From positions 1,218,214,609 through 1,218,278,608 of the forward strand of contig OX336388.2 of assembly GCA_946902985.2 (NCBI GenBank): DNA of 64,000 nt. The letters run 5' to 3'. Source of the stretch: Meconema thalassinum. Its lineage: Eukaryota > Arthropoda > Insecta > Orthoptera > Tettigoniidae. A program made the translations under genes and the position numbers. Below the pieces are notes generated by a model that did no database searches, had not been told where the DNA came from, and saw only the letters and a list, made by a program, of their open reading frames with translations. Positions 1-12,377 of the stretch are shown piece after piece; positions within the stretch are counted from its first letter, which is position 1, and each line of letters starts with the position of its first letter.

Positions 1-1232
1 ATCTCTACCAAATTTTGCAACAACATACCTTTATGGAGGAAGCATCCTTCGACAAATCTAATAGGTCATTAGCCTAATAGTTTGCGGATGGCGGCCATCT
101 TTGTGTCAAAATCGATTACCCCTATTAATTCGAACATGGTGAAACCGAATGGAATGAAATTTGGTACAGAGGTAGCACTAGCAAAGGGCACCTCAGTTTC
201 ATGTTTTATATCGCCGCCATCTTGACGGAAACGTAATGGCGGCCACACAAATATTCAAAGCTTAAATCAAATTACGATTAACCTAATCATCCGATCTCTA
301 CCAAATTTTGCATCAACATACCATTATGGAGGGAGCATCCTTTGACGAAACTAATAGGTCATTAGCCTAATATTTTGCGGATGGCGGCCATCTTTGTGTG
401 AAAATCGATTCCCCCTATTAATTCGAACACGGTGAAACCGAATGGAACGAAATTTGGTACAGAGGTAGCACTAGAAAAGGCCACCTCAGTGTCATGTTTT
501 ATATCACCGCCATCTTGACGGAAACGTAATCGCGGCCACCCAAATGTTAAAGGCTAAAATTTAATTACGACCAACCTAATAATCTAATCTCTACCAAATT
601 TTGCAACAACAAATCTTTATGTGGGAAGCATATTCTGACCAAACTGCTAGATCATCAGCCCAATAGTTTGCAGATGGTGGCCAAGTATGTGTGCAAATCG
701 ATTCCCCCTATCAATTCAAACACGGTGAAACCGAATTGAACGAAATTTGGTACAGAGGTAGCACTAGCAAAAGGCACCTCAGTGTCATGTTTTATATCGC
801 CGCCATCTTGACGGAAACGGAATGACGGCCACCCAAATGTTAAAAGCTTAAATCAAATTTCGACCATCCTAATAATTTGATCTCTACCGGATTTTGCAAC
901 AACATGCCTTTTTGTGGAAAGAATCTTATGACTGACTACAAGGTCATCAGCCCAATAGTTTGCAAATAGCGGCCATGTATGTGTGCAAATCCATTCCCCA
1001 GATCAATTCAAACACGGTGAAACCGAATTGAATGAATTTTTTTACAGAGGTAGCACTAGCAAAGGGCACCTCATATTCATGTTTAATATCCCTATAGCAA
1101 GTTGTATTTCAACAAGCTACTACAACCAACATTCAATTATACTCCTTGAAAAGGACAAAGAGTTATAACAATACCCATGCATTTAGGAGAAAGTAGGCTA
1201 TATGTTCTTTACTGAACATCTTGTTTTCCCTG
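1..1232. repeat. 292-bp tandem array, 3' end of an interspersed element (copy 1)
   Basis: Four diverged units with the anchor gtgaaaccga at about 141, 432, 725 and 1017 give a period near 292 bp, and the array runs off the left edge. The last units and a unique terminal stretch (1090-1232) match the end of the second array at 52655-54730 in the same order, so this is the end of a mobile unit and not a free satellite. The terminal stretch holds the hairpin ATGTTC-(6 nt)-GAACAT at 1202-1219. The short open frame at 983-1168 lies inside the repeat and is not a gene. Confidence 0.85.
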
Positions 1233-1298
1233 ACTTCCCTGACCTGTAACAGTCCTGCCCTTTCACACAGGAATGGAGGTCCATGGTACCTTTGTTGC

Positions 1299-1915
1299 TC
1301 ATGCCCCACCACACCATAAGAAATGAACGATGATGGCCCCTCTGGATCCTTGGAGCCTTTTCAGCAGCTTGTGCAGAGCATGTGGATATACTCTGTTATT
1401 TTGGGCATTAAAATTCTCCTCAACACTGAAAATTTTTTCATCAATAAAAAGGATTTTTCGGTGACCATTTGCTGCGTAAGGCGACAGTATGAGTTTTGAT
1501 TTAAGAGCCTCTGTTCCTTCAGCGCATTTGTGAGCTGGTGTCCTTTCCGTCATTTGTAAGCACAAAGTCCCAGGTCACTGCTCAATGTGCGAGACAAGGA
1601 CATTTTGGAAATATTCAGCTCATAAGACATCACAGACTGTCTCCACACCGGATTTCTTCGCACACAAGCCGCCACTGCTTTCACCAATTCTGGAGTCTGG
1701 ATATTGCATGGTCTACCTACTCTGTCTTGGTCTTTCACAGTTACTGTCTCAAGGAAGCGCCGGATAGTGTGGTACACAAACCTTTTGCTCATTTTGAGTT
1801 TCTGGAGAATTTTCAAAATCTCACCTGGGGATTTGCCTACCTTGTGCAACGTGACCACGAATACACGATTTTCGTGATCGCCCCATTCCATCTTAAATAA
1901 AAGTCCTTTCGGCAC
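1299..1915 (-). pseudogene. mariner/Tc1-like transposase, broken
   Basis: Read on the minus strand from 1915, the product begins with a paired helix-turn-helix region (FVVTLHKVGKSPGEILKIL, then VGRPCNIQTPELVKAV). It continues, after a stop and frameshift near 1550-1565, with GHRKILFIDEKIFSVEENFN, which contains the first catalytic Asp (DEKIF) of the DD(E/D) nuclease. The family normally has about 340 residues. Here only about 200 are recognisable, and the second and third catalytic acids are missing because the similarity fades at 1299. It is therefore a dead, 3'-truncated mariner copy. The family assignment rests on these characteristic blocks. The exact mariner subfamily is not determined. 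Confidence 0.8.
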
Positions 1916-2555
1916 GCCGGAAGGCGGAGGTAGATTTCACCGGATAAACTTGGGGATAGGCGAAAATAGGCAGAATATGCAGGTTTTCGTAGAAGGATCA
2001 CACCTCATTTATTGCGAGAAAGTATTTTATAATTGGAGCTTAATTAACTTTGTTTTTCGTCATTTAATGCATATTTTAAACATTTTATTGTCTTATGGGG
2101 ACGGTAACCTTCTTGTCATTTGGGGCCCATTTTTATACTTGTGGTCACACTCTCCTTATGCAAGGTTTCGACACTGATGTGTAACTATGTAACGGTCTGT
2201 TGCTTCTTCACGCAAAATTATATCTCCCACAGAGATTTTGGTTGGTTCCTCGGTTTAGGGCTGCAACAACGCGGTCATGTAACCCCGTGTACTTTGGGTG
2301 AGTGTAGAATCTGTCTGATAAACGGTGTGAATTGTGATGGCTGTATTAGTCTGTAATTCAGGAAAGGACTGCAGACGGTCAATTTCAAGCAGTAGTTCCT
2401 AATGTTGCTACCAGATACTACCGTCAACGACACCTAGCTGTGAACTTGGCTACTAGATGCCACCGCAACCAGCAACTCGCAACTAACGTTGGAACTTCCC
2501 CTCCGAAGGAAAGCATACTGAGGAATTTTCAGCGCTCTTAGAAAATCCGACGACT
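1916..2555. other. no recognisable feature
   Basis: Short open frames occur but show no familiar domain, repeat or RNA signature. Part may be the 5' side of the mariner relic, but no terminal inverted repeat could be matched. Confidence 0.5.
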
Positions 2556-2640
2556 TCGGACGGCTTTGAATCCGCGACCTTGGGCATAGAAGTTCAGCAT
2601 GCAACCAGTTACGTCACCGAAGCCGCTTCACACTTAGTCA
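2556..2640 (-). repeat. degenerate tRNA-like SINE head
   Basis: On the minus strand the stretch reads like a tRNA-derived SINE promoter: an A-box-like GTGACGTAACTGG and, about 35 nt on, a B-box-like GCGGATTCAAAGCC. No tail or TSD was identified, so the limits are approximate. Confidence 0.4.
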
Positions 2641-3216
2641 GATGGAAATCTGAATCTGATCTCGTGCAAGTGCGTTGTCATGGCAACGTCTGATGGCTCA
2701 TCCCTCATCAATTTAGTAGTGTTGCCATGGCAACCTCTGATAGCTCTTGGCATTTTCTTATAATTCCGAAATCATTTTTCTCATCCCTTGGCGTAATGGT
2801 GGGTCATATCAAAAATTCTTTCAGCCAAAAGTTTTAGGTAATTATTAGGGGAATATTGTCCATTTTGTACGGTTTTGATATTGTGCCTATTAAGAGAGAT
2901 ATGATTAATGTTTCCCGAAAAACCCACTTTTTCCCACCCGTTTGGTCAATGGTTGGTGCTATAAAAATCCTCTTCAAACATAAATTTTTGGGCTCTATCC
3001 GACACATAGTATGAACTTTGAACGGATTCGATATTTCACATATTAAGAGAGTTATAGCAATATTTCACTTTTTCGAAAACCCCCCCATTTTCACCCCCTT
3101 CCACCGATTTAGCCCAGTAACGAACTCGACCGAGATTTTATAGGTATACATATTCGGTAAAAAAATCAAAGTGATTGGTGCAAAATTACGGCAGTTATCG
3201 TGTCCACAAGAAACTG

Positions 3217-3253
<37 letters not shown>

Positions 3254-3788
3254 AATTATATATAAACTTTTGAACTGACGGTGGTTTTGGGGTCTGGGGG
3301 ATGTGAAACGCGAAGATATGTCGAAATTTTCCGGAAGTCGAAACATGGTACCCATTGCAATAGTTAGCTTTCTAATGACATCTGCCTAAAACGAACACAC
3401 AGAACTTTCCAGTACTGCAGCTGCACTCGGAATGATTCATAGCTGGTGCTACAACACAGGAATGTGGAGGTCCTTACAAGGGGGTAAGTACAGCCACCCT
3501 CAAAAGTTGACAGTATTTATGGTAAGACTAGGTACAGTTACTTGGGAAAATATTGTGTGTATTAGAGATACAACTGAGCAGAATGAGAGCTTTCAAAAGC
3601 CAATCGAGTACAGCAAAGAAGAAACCATGGGGGTTGCTTCTGTAGCGATGGCACTGTTTAGCAATTTTCTTTCTAATTAAAATGTGTTTAGTGGCAATTA
3701 ATTTCATTTACTAAACCGGATTTATCATTGTACTTAGTCAGTTACTCGGAAATTTCTTCAAGAAGCAAGTCCTCTCTCCCCACAATAG
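2641..3788. other. unannotated AT-rich stretch with TA microsatellite
   Basis: Nothing codes convincingly. A perfect TA-type microsatellite sits at about 3219-3250. The 82-residue open frame at 3432-3680 has no recognisable domain. Confidence 0.5.
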
Positions 3789-3805
3789 TAGAGCTAGCGC
3801 TTCCT

Positions 3806-3912
3806 ATTACCCGTGTGCCCGCACAACCGTGTTTTTAAGATCCATGTGCTAAGAATCCGGGTTCTACTATTTGCCCGTGTACCCATGTAATTACGACCGG
3901 GTACACGGGTCG
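3806..3912. repeat. left subterminal repeat cluster of the hAT element
   Basis: Several direct and inverted copies of an ACCCGTGTACCC-like motif lie within about 100 bp, for example CCGTGTACCCATG and CGGGTACACGGGT. hAT transposases bind short subterminal repeats of this kind. The same motif recurs at the far end of the element. Confidence 0.6.
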
Positions 3913-4467
3913 CACAGAATATAGTGAAAGAGTGCCGTATCCGGTAACCTTGCTCTAACATCTGTTCACGGCGATATCGTGCCGTTTATACATGAATTTA
4001 GAAATAGTGTTTGCGTGTGCAATGTGTCCGCGCGCGTTTATTCGAAGCAGTGTGAAATTGTTTAATTATTTGGTTGATTATAAAGGTTAGTTCCGAGGAT
4101 GAAAGAGGAATAGATACAAAACTATATGTAACGGAATAATAATTTATTATTTGCACTGTCATTTGACCAGAATGTAACTAAACAAAAAAATGAAAATATC
4201 AGGCATAGGAAACGAATACAAAATGGAACAGTATAATAAGACCAACAATTTCTAGAATTATGACTCTTTGACCAATTTCTTCTTTTTTTCTTCAGTGTTT
4301 GTCCCGCCTGGTGGCAGGGTCCGCTACATGGATTCGATGTCTCCATTTAGTTCTGTCCTGGGCCATGTCAGGGGGGAGATTGACGCTCTTCAGATCTTTG
4401 TGAAGGGTATCGGCCCATCACTGTTTTGGTCTATTACCGGCGACTTCCAACATGTAACCTGTCTTTG

Positions 4468-6205
4468 CTACTTTAAGAAAACTTTGTTTTGGAACAAGAA
4501 TACTAAGAGGTTTACATTTTCTGGCAGAAGACAATTCCGTTTGGCTGTGACAATGTTTCCAGCAGAGAAGAAGCCCCTTTCGGAGCTTATGGATGTTTCT
4601 GGAATACACAAGTATTTTTTCGCTAGAGCAGCAACCGCAGGATATTTGTGTTCCCTTGCTTTCCACCACTCGAACGGGTTCATGTCAAAACGTATCTGTG
4701 CCTCCGTAAGAATATCTTCAAATTGAGATTCAGGGCTGTTCCTTCTCTCACATGGCATTTGATACAAGAACTTCAGGGCACTACTGGTGGAGGGTTGATC
4801 GGGATTAACTACGACTTCAGCACGTGCATTGCTCTGAAGCTTATGAAGCACTGTCGCGAATACGCCGTTGAGCCTCTGCTATCTCATCTACCAAATCCTT
4901 ATACCTCGGGTCGAGGAAAGATGCAATCTGTCTAGCTGTGACAGTACTATCATTTATCCATAGGAGGCCGAACCCATCGTTCAATTCACAGACCAAGGTA
5001 GATTGCACGTCCTCTAGGAAGCTGTCGTCCGACAACTCCTGGGTGCTGGGGTGGTTTTTAATTATCGTCTGTATTAGTGGCCGGACCATCGATATGGGAA
5101 AATTGTCACCGCACAAGAGAGTGATTACCACTTCTACAGGTTTAAGGAGCTTGGTTAAAACCTCCATGTAATGCCACTCCTGTTCAGTTACTTGCAGCTT
5201 CTGTGCTGTGGCCTTTGGCGTGCATGTCCGGTCACCTAGGACATTGCTGACAGGGTTCCTGTTTTTCAGAAGGCGCTCGATCATGGGAAAAGTTGAATTC
5301 CAGCGGGTGTTGCAGCTCTGAATCAGGGGTGGTTCGGGCATTGATAGTTGTGCTTGCATTTTTGTCAGCACACTGGAGGCAACGTTAGATTGCTGAAAAT
5401 GGCCAACTATCTTGCTTGCTTTCAGACACACATTAGCAGCCTTTTCATGTTTGCAACAAGCTGTACAGAATCTGCAGCACAAGTCACTTTATCCTTCTCC
5501 AGCACACAAAGAGAGCGCACAGCGTTGACGACGTATGTGTTGTCAGTGTCGATGGCGGTGATCTTGTCCTGCACATCCCATTTTCTGCAACCAATTGCAA
5601 TTCCGATGCCAGATTTTCTGCAGTGTGGCAGTCTTCCATTTCATGCGTGGTAAGCGTCATCGCCTTTGGAACCCACTGGGAGTCGATGGACTGAGCCGTT
5701 ACCGTCAGGAAAGACGTTTGTGAGCGAGATGTCCAACAGTCAGATGTAAGGGCAACGCTGATAGTTCACCCCGCACATTCTCTCTGACACCATGGTCTAG
5801 TAGGGCCAGTCTCCGCTTAAGGGCATACTCTGAAATACTCAAGTAATTGGGCTCTACAACTGCCATGAACTGCCTAAACCCATCACTAGCACAAAATGAC
5901 AAAGGCAGTTGGTTCACAGCAACCATCCTCGCAAGAGCCTGGTGTATTTCCTCTGAGCGTATGGTATTGCACGGACGGTGTGCGTTACCTTCCACGCGTC
6001 GCCTGCGTCGTCTCTTGGCTCGGGATGACCATACCTGCTCCTGCTCCTCATCATCAACATGGTCACCATCTTCAGTGTCTTTCTTTGTGGTCTCCGCTTC
6101 ATACCTGTAATAATGCCATACCATTTTTAATTTCGGTGCGAAATGAAAGCCTTTACAACGCGGAAGGTCCTGTGCATTATAAGCGGAAATCGTGGAAAGT
6201 TGCAT
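4468..6205 (-). pseudogene. hAT (ZBED-like) transposase, broken
   Basis: The minus strand reads from 6205 to 4468. The first block (6205-5705) has an acidic and Arg-rich segment, then NQLPLSFCASDGFRQFMAVV, a typical start of the hAT catalytic region. The middle block (5482-4841) contains SCNTRWNSTFPMIERLLKNR and FLDPRYKDL. The end block (4851-4468) is the hAT dimerisation domain: PFEWWKAREHKYPAVAALAK, then IPETSISSERGFFSAGNI. Between 5705 and 5482 related coding sequence continues but is shifted. At least two frameshifts separate the blocks, so no intact protein can be made. An N-terminal BED zinc finger is usual for ZBED-type members but was not seen. Confidence 0.85.
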
Positions 6206-7635
6206 TGGAGATAAACAAGATCACCGCCTTTCCATTTCGCCGGTACGCGCCATCACCGCGAATATTGCACTTGACAACGATTGAAATGCACGCTTGTCCG
6301 GCCATTTCTGTGCGGAGAGCAAGATGACTCGACTGATTCGCTAATATCTGTAAAATTGTCTACGTACACAGCACACGCCTCCATGCACAACCCCACACCG
6401 CCGCCAACAAAGTTGTCGGCTGGCGCCACCACACACCCGCCCTGAAGCTCCCGTAGGCCGCCACCGTTGCGTTCCCGATAAGCCCATCTGTCTAATTGTT
6501 GGGACCTTTTCTAATTTACGGCAAGTGATTTTCCTCATTTTAACAATCCACCATTTAAATATTATACGTCATCGGAAGAGTTGTATGACTTATGCGAAGA
6601 ACTGTCGCTATTTATTTTTATTCCTTGTTAACGTGTGCGCTAAAGACCGGTGCGCGGTGGAGCGAGCGGCGGCGTGCTACCATGGTGGCGTATGGTAAGT
6701 GGATAAGCGAGTGGCATGAACCGAAAATAATACAGATCGTAGCGAATCAGTCAAGTAGTCTGCACTAGACTTAATTGTCTGGGAAAATGGTAATTTTCAA
6801 CATATGTCCAGTTCTATTCGGGGAAGGCAGCGCCATGGCGCCGGCACGACACCACTTCGCCTTCGGCGCTGACGACATGGCCTACTGACCTAAGGCGGTG
6901 GGAGTGTCGCGGAAGTGCTTGTGTCTAGTCTTGAAAGTGTGTTGTTCACAGAAGTTGGTCGTATGTAAACAAAACCAACGTAAACAGTACTATTTATTGC
7001 TAAATCAGAAAGACATTTCTGTAGGTCGTGGTAACCACGTTACGCTTACGTATATGGCGCTACACAATTTGCATACATAATTACTTACCCGCGTTTGCTT
7101 GGCGACGTTTATTGATTTTCCATCTTCCAGTGCATCATTTTCAAGTGGCGTCCAATGGCTCCCGTGAACCCACCAGCACAGGAATACTCATTGTTTTCAG
7201 TAGGAGAACATAGAGAGCAATAGGCCTTTTCTCCTTTCCTTTCCGCGTACTTCCACACCCAACTGCTTGTTTTCCCCATTTCTCCTCTATTACGCAGCGC
7301 GTGCTAGCTGTGGTTTGACTACTATGATCGTATTGAACTGAACGTGTGTTCATCAATCAAGTTAGAATTCTGCCCACTAGGGGCGCCCTAACGAATAAGG
7401 AATGCGCGGTGCCGAAAAATTTGAATCACTCTGTGCCGTGTTCATAGTATTACGAAGACATCCTTTTACAAAATATGTACTGTTGTAGCTTCACTTATTC
7501 TTCGTAACAGCAAAAACTTTATATTTTTATGATTGTTGTGTTCGTTTTCCTGATTCTACATTTGTTTTCAATTAAACGGGACATTAGTGCAACAAAATGA
7601 CAAAAACATTCTTCCAAAGTTGATAAAACGTTTCA
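6206..7635. other. non-coding interior of the hAT element
   Basis: This lies upstream of the transposase pseudogene and inside the inferred element. No domain, RNA or repeat was recognised in the short open frames here. Confidence 0.45.
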
Positions 7636-8205
7636 AGCACCACACGGGCACACGATAAGACATATATACCCGTGAAACCTGTGTACGTGGACCTTCATAC
7701 ACGGGTACACGGACGGTACTACTCGTGTACACGTGTATTTACTGCTACTAGCCGGACGTTTGTTTTAGAAGATTGCCGTTGACCTTAAAGTTTGCGGGTG
7801 AGCCTGTATGCCTTCACAGTCGCTCTCTCGCTTCACAGTTGTCACCACCGGTCTGATGTAATGAAATTCCAGACTTGAGCATGTGACGACACCACCGTGT
7901 AGAAAGGTACAGTCCACGTTGAAGTATTGTGTGACGTGGAAGTACACGTTACATAGTTATGAACAGAACACAATTATATTTGCCAATGACTGTACTTCAG
8001 CAGTAGAGTGCGATATTTTTGTCCATCATCCAACCGCATGGGGCAGGTGACAACAACACAGGTACTGTTGTAACTCGCATCCAGGCTTCCATTAAGATTT
8101 TCCACTCGTCTAAATCAAACGTCCGACTTGTACACGGATTCTTCGAGCGTACCTACCCGTGTACACAGGTCCCGGGTTATATGGGTACACGTCAATCCGT
8201 GTCTC
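7636..8205. repeat. right subterminal repeat clusters of the hAT element
   Basis: Two clusters (7636-7742 and 8150-8205) of the ACACGGGTACACGG / CCGTGTACAC motif mirror the cluster at the other end. They support a single element between them. Confidence 0.55.
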
Positions 8206-8229
8206 TTCGGTAGCCCTAATTAGAGCTAG

Positions 8230-9120
8230 GTCAGTCGAAAATCAAGTGATAATCTCCTTTCAAATCACTGTTAGAGGTCTAGTGGTCTCACACCCCTTTA
8301 ACTACTACTCTGGATGATTCTAGGTTAAAAGGTTCACATCATAAAATTACGGCTGGGCTCTACATACACAAAGACAGAGTGATCTCGTGAACTCCCCTCC
8401 TCATTATCACAATGTAAAAAGTAAGTAACTAGGTTTAGGTTGAGTATAGAACAGTATGGAAGGAGAGATTTGGATAGACCAAGATAATGTTGACTTGATA
8501 TGTTTTAATACCTAATGGTAAGAGAGAACAAACATCTGAAATATTACAAAACATATATTTATTTTGTTACATTAAATAAATTAACTGCCAAATGCAATGG
8601 CTGCTGTCTTGTTGTTATCACATTTCATAATCCTATTGGTTACTTCCCTCATCTGCCAAGTCGATTTCCTCCACATCGCCTTGTTTTCTTTTGCTGTCCT
8701 TTCCAGCAGCAGTATTTTCTTCTTCTATGAACTTCAGTATGGTATTTTGCTGAAAAGAACAGAACTTTAGAAGCAGAACTAAGCAAAACATGAAGCTATA
8801 ATATTCTACATGGCAAAAAAAAAAAGGATGAGTGTTTTATCTGCATATTTGCAGAGCAGCTTTACACAAGCCATCTATTTGAAAATACAATCGGAGTCAT
8901 CTTACTTAAATCACTAAGAAGCAAAGTATTTATTCCTTGAAGAAAATTGTTGGGCGACATTGTGAATATCTGCTTATCCCCAACAGATGAATTGTTGCTT
9001 GAGGAATAGAAATATGCATCATCTATGATTTGTGGAAGGTAAGATATAGGTTTTAAACCTGTAAGATAGGAATCTAGTAGCAGGCCACTATACAAAGTTT
9101 CATATGACCTCCCTAGATAA
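8230..9120. other. no recognisable feature
   Basis: AT-rich sequence between the hAT element and a SINE. The short frames, including 8862-9224 on the minus strand which overlaps the SINE, show no domain. Confidence 0.5.
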
Positions 9121-9128
9121 TCTTTGAC

Positions 9129-9352
9129 AGGCTGGCTGCACAGCACAGCGGTAATGTTCTTGCCTGCTGTGGCCAAGCTTGTAGGATCAAATCCCGGTGC
9201 AGACAGCATTGGAGGGTGCTTCAATGCGAGGGAGCCATGTCAGTAGATTTACATATGATTAAGGTCCCTTCGGAACAAAATTCTGTCACCCCAACATCTC
9301 CAAAAGTCACAATAGTTAAAAAGGACGTAAAACCAATAACATTATTAATTAG
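9129..9352 (+). mobile_element. SINE family B, full-length copy with TSD
   Basis: A tRNA-like head (CAGCGGTAATGTTCTTGCC, then GTAGGATCAAATCCCGG as the B box) is followed by a body and the tail GTAAAACCAATAACATTATT. The direct repeat TCTTTGAC flanks it at 9121-9128 and 9353-9360, as expected for retroposition. Related copies in this window lie at 44403-44620 and 55319-55545, with a tail fragment near 45500-45585. Confidence 0.85.
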
Positions 9353-9360
9353 TCTTTGAC

Positions 9361-10795
9361 TAACAGTAGAATCCTGCCCAAGTGTAAATCAACACGTTCA
9401 TCATAATAGTCCCAAAGTTGGGTTCCCTTGTAAACTTTATAATGACCATAGTTACAATTGAAACTGCCCCACTGATGGGTAACATTGTAACTATTTATCT
9501 TCCAATAGGAAGACAATAAAAATAAACATTCTAAGATAACAGTGACTTTATCATCTTCGATTATAGGCTTGAGCACACATAAATACCCTTTAATCTATAC
9601 CTGCAAGTAATGGATGCCGGAGTCAGATCATTTTTTATTTTTTTAAAATCAGTTGAGAGCTCTTGCTACCCAAGGCATGGACATTGGACCTGGTCACACC
9701 GGAGTCTTACCTTAGATCATCCTGAAAACTGATACCGGGCAGGAATTACCACTTCTACAAAATACACTCTGGCAAAAACTTTGTGAGAACAGAGGTAAAA
9801 CCTTTCCCACACTGCTGGGAAGACAATAAAAATAAACATCTTTTCTTTTGTTTTCACTGCAAAAATCCAATTTTGTTTAATTTTCCCCACACAAATTACT
9901 TTTTTTCCCTTCGTTTTTACTGTCAAGATGAAGATTATCACAACAAAATTACAGCCATAAATCACTCACAAGTGTAATAAATCGTGAATATATATCTTGC
10001 TGCATCTCCTCATTACATTTCTTGTTTATCGCTAATAAGAAAACACCCGGTCCTGCTTATAATTCAAAGCCTCTTGAAGATCAACGATGTATTTTCTCTT
10101 CATTTAGACTGCATATTTTATTTACTACATATGACTCTATATATTATGATTGGTAGTAAATTATGTTATCTATAGTTACCTTCTGTTACGTTGTTGCAGC
10201 TTGATTTTACGACAATTACAAAAGTGAATATTTATGCTGGCACGCTGATCACGGCCGAAAAGGTTTCTTCAAAGAATAAATAAGTTGTCCCGACTATAGC
10301 CAATCTTCCCCACAATATACCATTGTACATGGCTCTCCTAAGTACTGCACATATTTCTAGGAGGCCTCCTCCTAGATAGTCGAATAAATTGCTGGAAGGA
10401 CATGGTATATCCCTTTTCATAACTTTACAGGAGACTTTAAGGAAAGGCAGACACCGGCTGGGCTGCATACCACGTTATTCCACTCTAGGCTAGTAATCGT
10501 TCTTAAATGTGAGAGGAGGTAGGTATTAACACAGATCTCCACATTATGGCACAAAATATTAATTTATAGACTGGAATCATACATCACTCACACCCTGAAA
10601 CTGTTATCCAAGAACACCCCCCATAAAACAGAAATATATGGAAGAAGAGACACACTTGAGCACTCAAGTAGAAGGCTCAACAGGAAAGTCACAATGCTCT
10701 TCATCCTCCGTGAACTGAATCATATCCATTAGATTTGCTTTCTTTTCTTAGCTGCTTGAAATCAGTGCCTGGTACAAGACTGATATTTGACCAAG
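9361..10795. other. no recognisable feature
   Basis: AT-rich intergenic sequence. No domain, RNA gene, terminal repeat or tandem array was recognised. Confidence 0.5.
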
Positions 10796-12183
10796 TGTAA
10801 CGTGTTTTTCGCGGGGTTTTTATGCCACTGGCATAAGTCAGTAGGTAGCCATTCTATATTTATTTACGCGGCAAATTGTTCAGCCAAGAGAAGTTTTCAT
10901 GTTAATTTATTATTATTATTAATTTATTATAAATATTATTAAGGTATTTTCGGAGCATTTTATAAAAATTATAAGCATACAGATAGGTTTTCTATGTCTT
11001 AGAAAACGCTATCAAGCAAATTATTACGAACGACAATATCATAGAAAATTATGTGATTACGGAATTTTACGGAGTTTCATCAGTTAGGATATTATGAGAG
11101 ACATGACTCACTGGAAATTCAGATACGGGCTGATTCTTGTCAAGAAGTATTACGCAAGCGGGGTTGCAGCGTCAAGAAAAGGCGTATAGTTGGAACGGAA
11201 ATCGACTTCATCATCCGCGCGCCGTGTGTAATGAGCCAGAGAAGGGGAAGTAGCACGTGGGGAGGAGCCAATCAGTGGAGACCACGTAAGCTGGAAGTCG
11301 GTACCGAGGTGGGGAGCCGACGGGTGCATATATCGTTCGGCGCGCCGTGGAACGAGAACAATCTGTGTAGAACTTGCCGAGTATGGTTGCACGCAGGAGT
11401 CGCTCCGATGTTCCGTGGAACGAGGACAATCTGTGAAAGACTTGACTAGTTCGGTTGCAGGTGTGTGTCGCTCCAATGTTCCGTGGAGTGGAGAACTATC
11501 TGTTTAAAACTTAACCAGTGTGGTTGTACGAGGGTATGGCTCCGAGGTTAGGACCATAAAGTCACCAAATCTACAAGTATATCATCAAATATCGACGGAG
11601 ATGACGACGTCCAGGAGACTGTGGGAAGCACACAGCATCATCCAGTACGAGGGAAATGCTTTGGCAATTTCCAGTGGTAAGCACGAATGACGCAGAAATA
11701 CGCAATCTCTCATTTCTCTTTGTTTTATATTTCATATTTCAGTAACTTCATATCTTGGGAATAAGAGTAAAATCAATAATTTATCAGACTCCGTTTTCAC
11801 GTAATTTTCTATCGGTAATATTAAAATCGCAACGCTCCAATTTGAATTTTAAACTTATTATTATTATTATTAATTTTGCTATACTTGTTTTATATAATAA
11901 ATTCATTTCTTTTACAATGCAATCTTTGCTTTCAGTAGTTAGCATTAGATATAGACCAATCCCTTCTCCTGATACAATTGTTTGTTGGGTTAATGATCAA
12001 ATCATACCACGATCTGAGTGAATAGATTCTTGAAGGTGTTCTACCAGAGCTAGACGTTGTTAAATACAAATTTAGATTTCAGCATTGCGTTGAGGTCTTG
12101 GCGCCCATTAAAACAACATAGCTTAGGCAAAGGTAAACAATTACATTTATCACCCAACAGTTAGGGGCAGCCAAACCGTTACA
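10796..12183 (+). mobile_element. candidate LTR (solo or 5' LTR remnant)
   Basis: The stretch begins TGTAACG and ends CGTTACA, a perfect 7-bp terminal inverted repeat with the TG...CA ends of LTRs. The Gypsy LTR at 16441 has similar ends (TGTTACG...CGTAACA). Directly after the end comes CTTGTTGCTACCAACATGGG, which could be a primer-binding region. No second copy or TSD is visible (ccaag on the left, cttgt on the right), and the sequence passes into a LINE at 12348. It is best read as an LTR whose internal region was lost. The call is moderate. Confidence 0.4.
11345..11549 (+). repeat. 68-bp direct repeat, three copies
   Basis: The motif CCGTGGAACGAG starts at 11345, recurs at 11413 and, as CCGTGGAGTGGAG, at 11481, an exact 68-bp spacing. 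Each unit ends GCTCC(G/A)A(T/G)GTT. It sits inside the candidate LTR and could be a U3 enhancer-type repeat. Confidence 0.75.
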
Positions 12184-12377
12184 CTTGTTGCTACCAACAT
12201 GGGGCATTAAAAGACGCTACACAAGGTCACGCAGCTCAAAGTACGTGGAAATACCTGATAGCTTTATCATGGTCACAGTACATTGTGGGATGCTCTAGCA
12301 TAGAGTAAAACTGGATCATCCCTAGACATTTTGAGCCATAGAAACTCACGTGTTTTTTTTTTCTTTTTTCATCATCA

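Larger units (their letters stand above)
3789..8218 (-). mobile_element. large decayed hAT transposon
   Basis: The ends resemble each other as inverted repeats: TAGAGCTAGCG at 3789 and, on the minus strand from 8218, TAGGGCTACCG (9 of 11 match). Both ends carry clusters of an ACCCGTGTACC-type subterminal motif (3810-3912; 7636-7742; 8150-8205). A hAT transposase pseudogene lies between them on the minus strand. No clean 8-bp TSD is visible: cacaatag on the left against attagagc on the right. The outer limits are therefore inferred from the ends and the subterminal repeats. Confidence 0.6.

Noticed and set aside
3789..8229. TAGAGCTAG at 3789-3797 and 8221-8229 as the hAT target duplication
   Set aside because: It is a 9-bp match, but using it as TSD would leave ends without inverted similarity. 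The TAG(A/G)GCTA ends fit better, so it is probably coincidence or end-related sequence.
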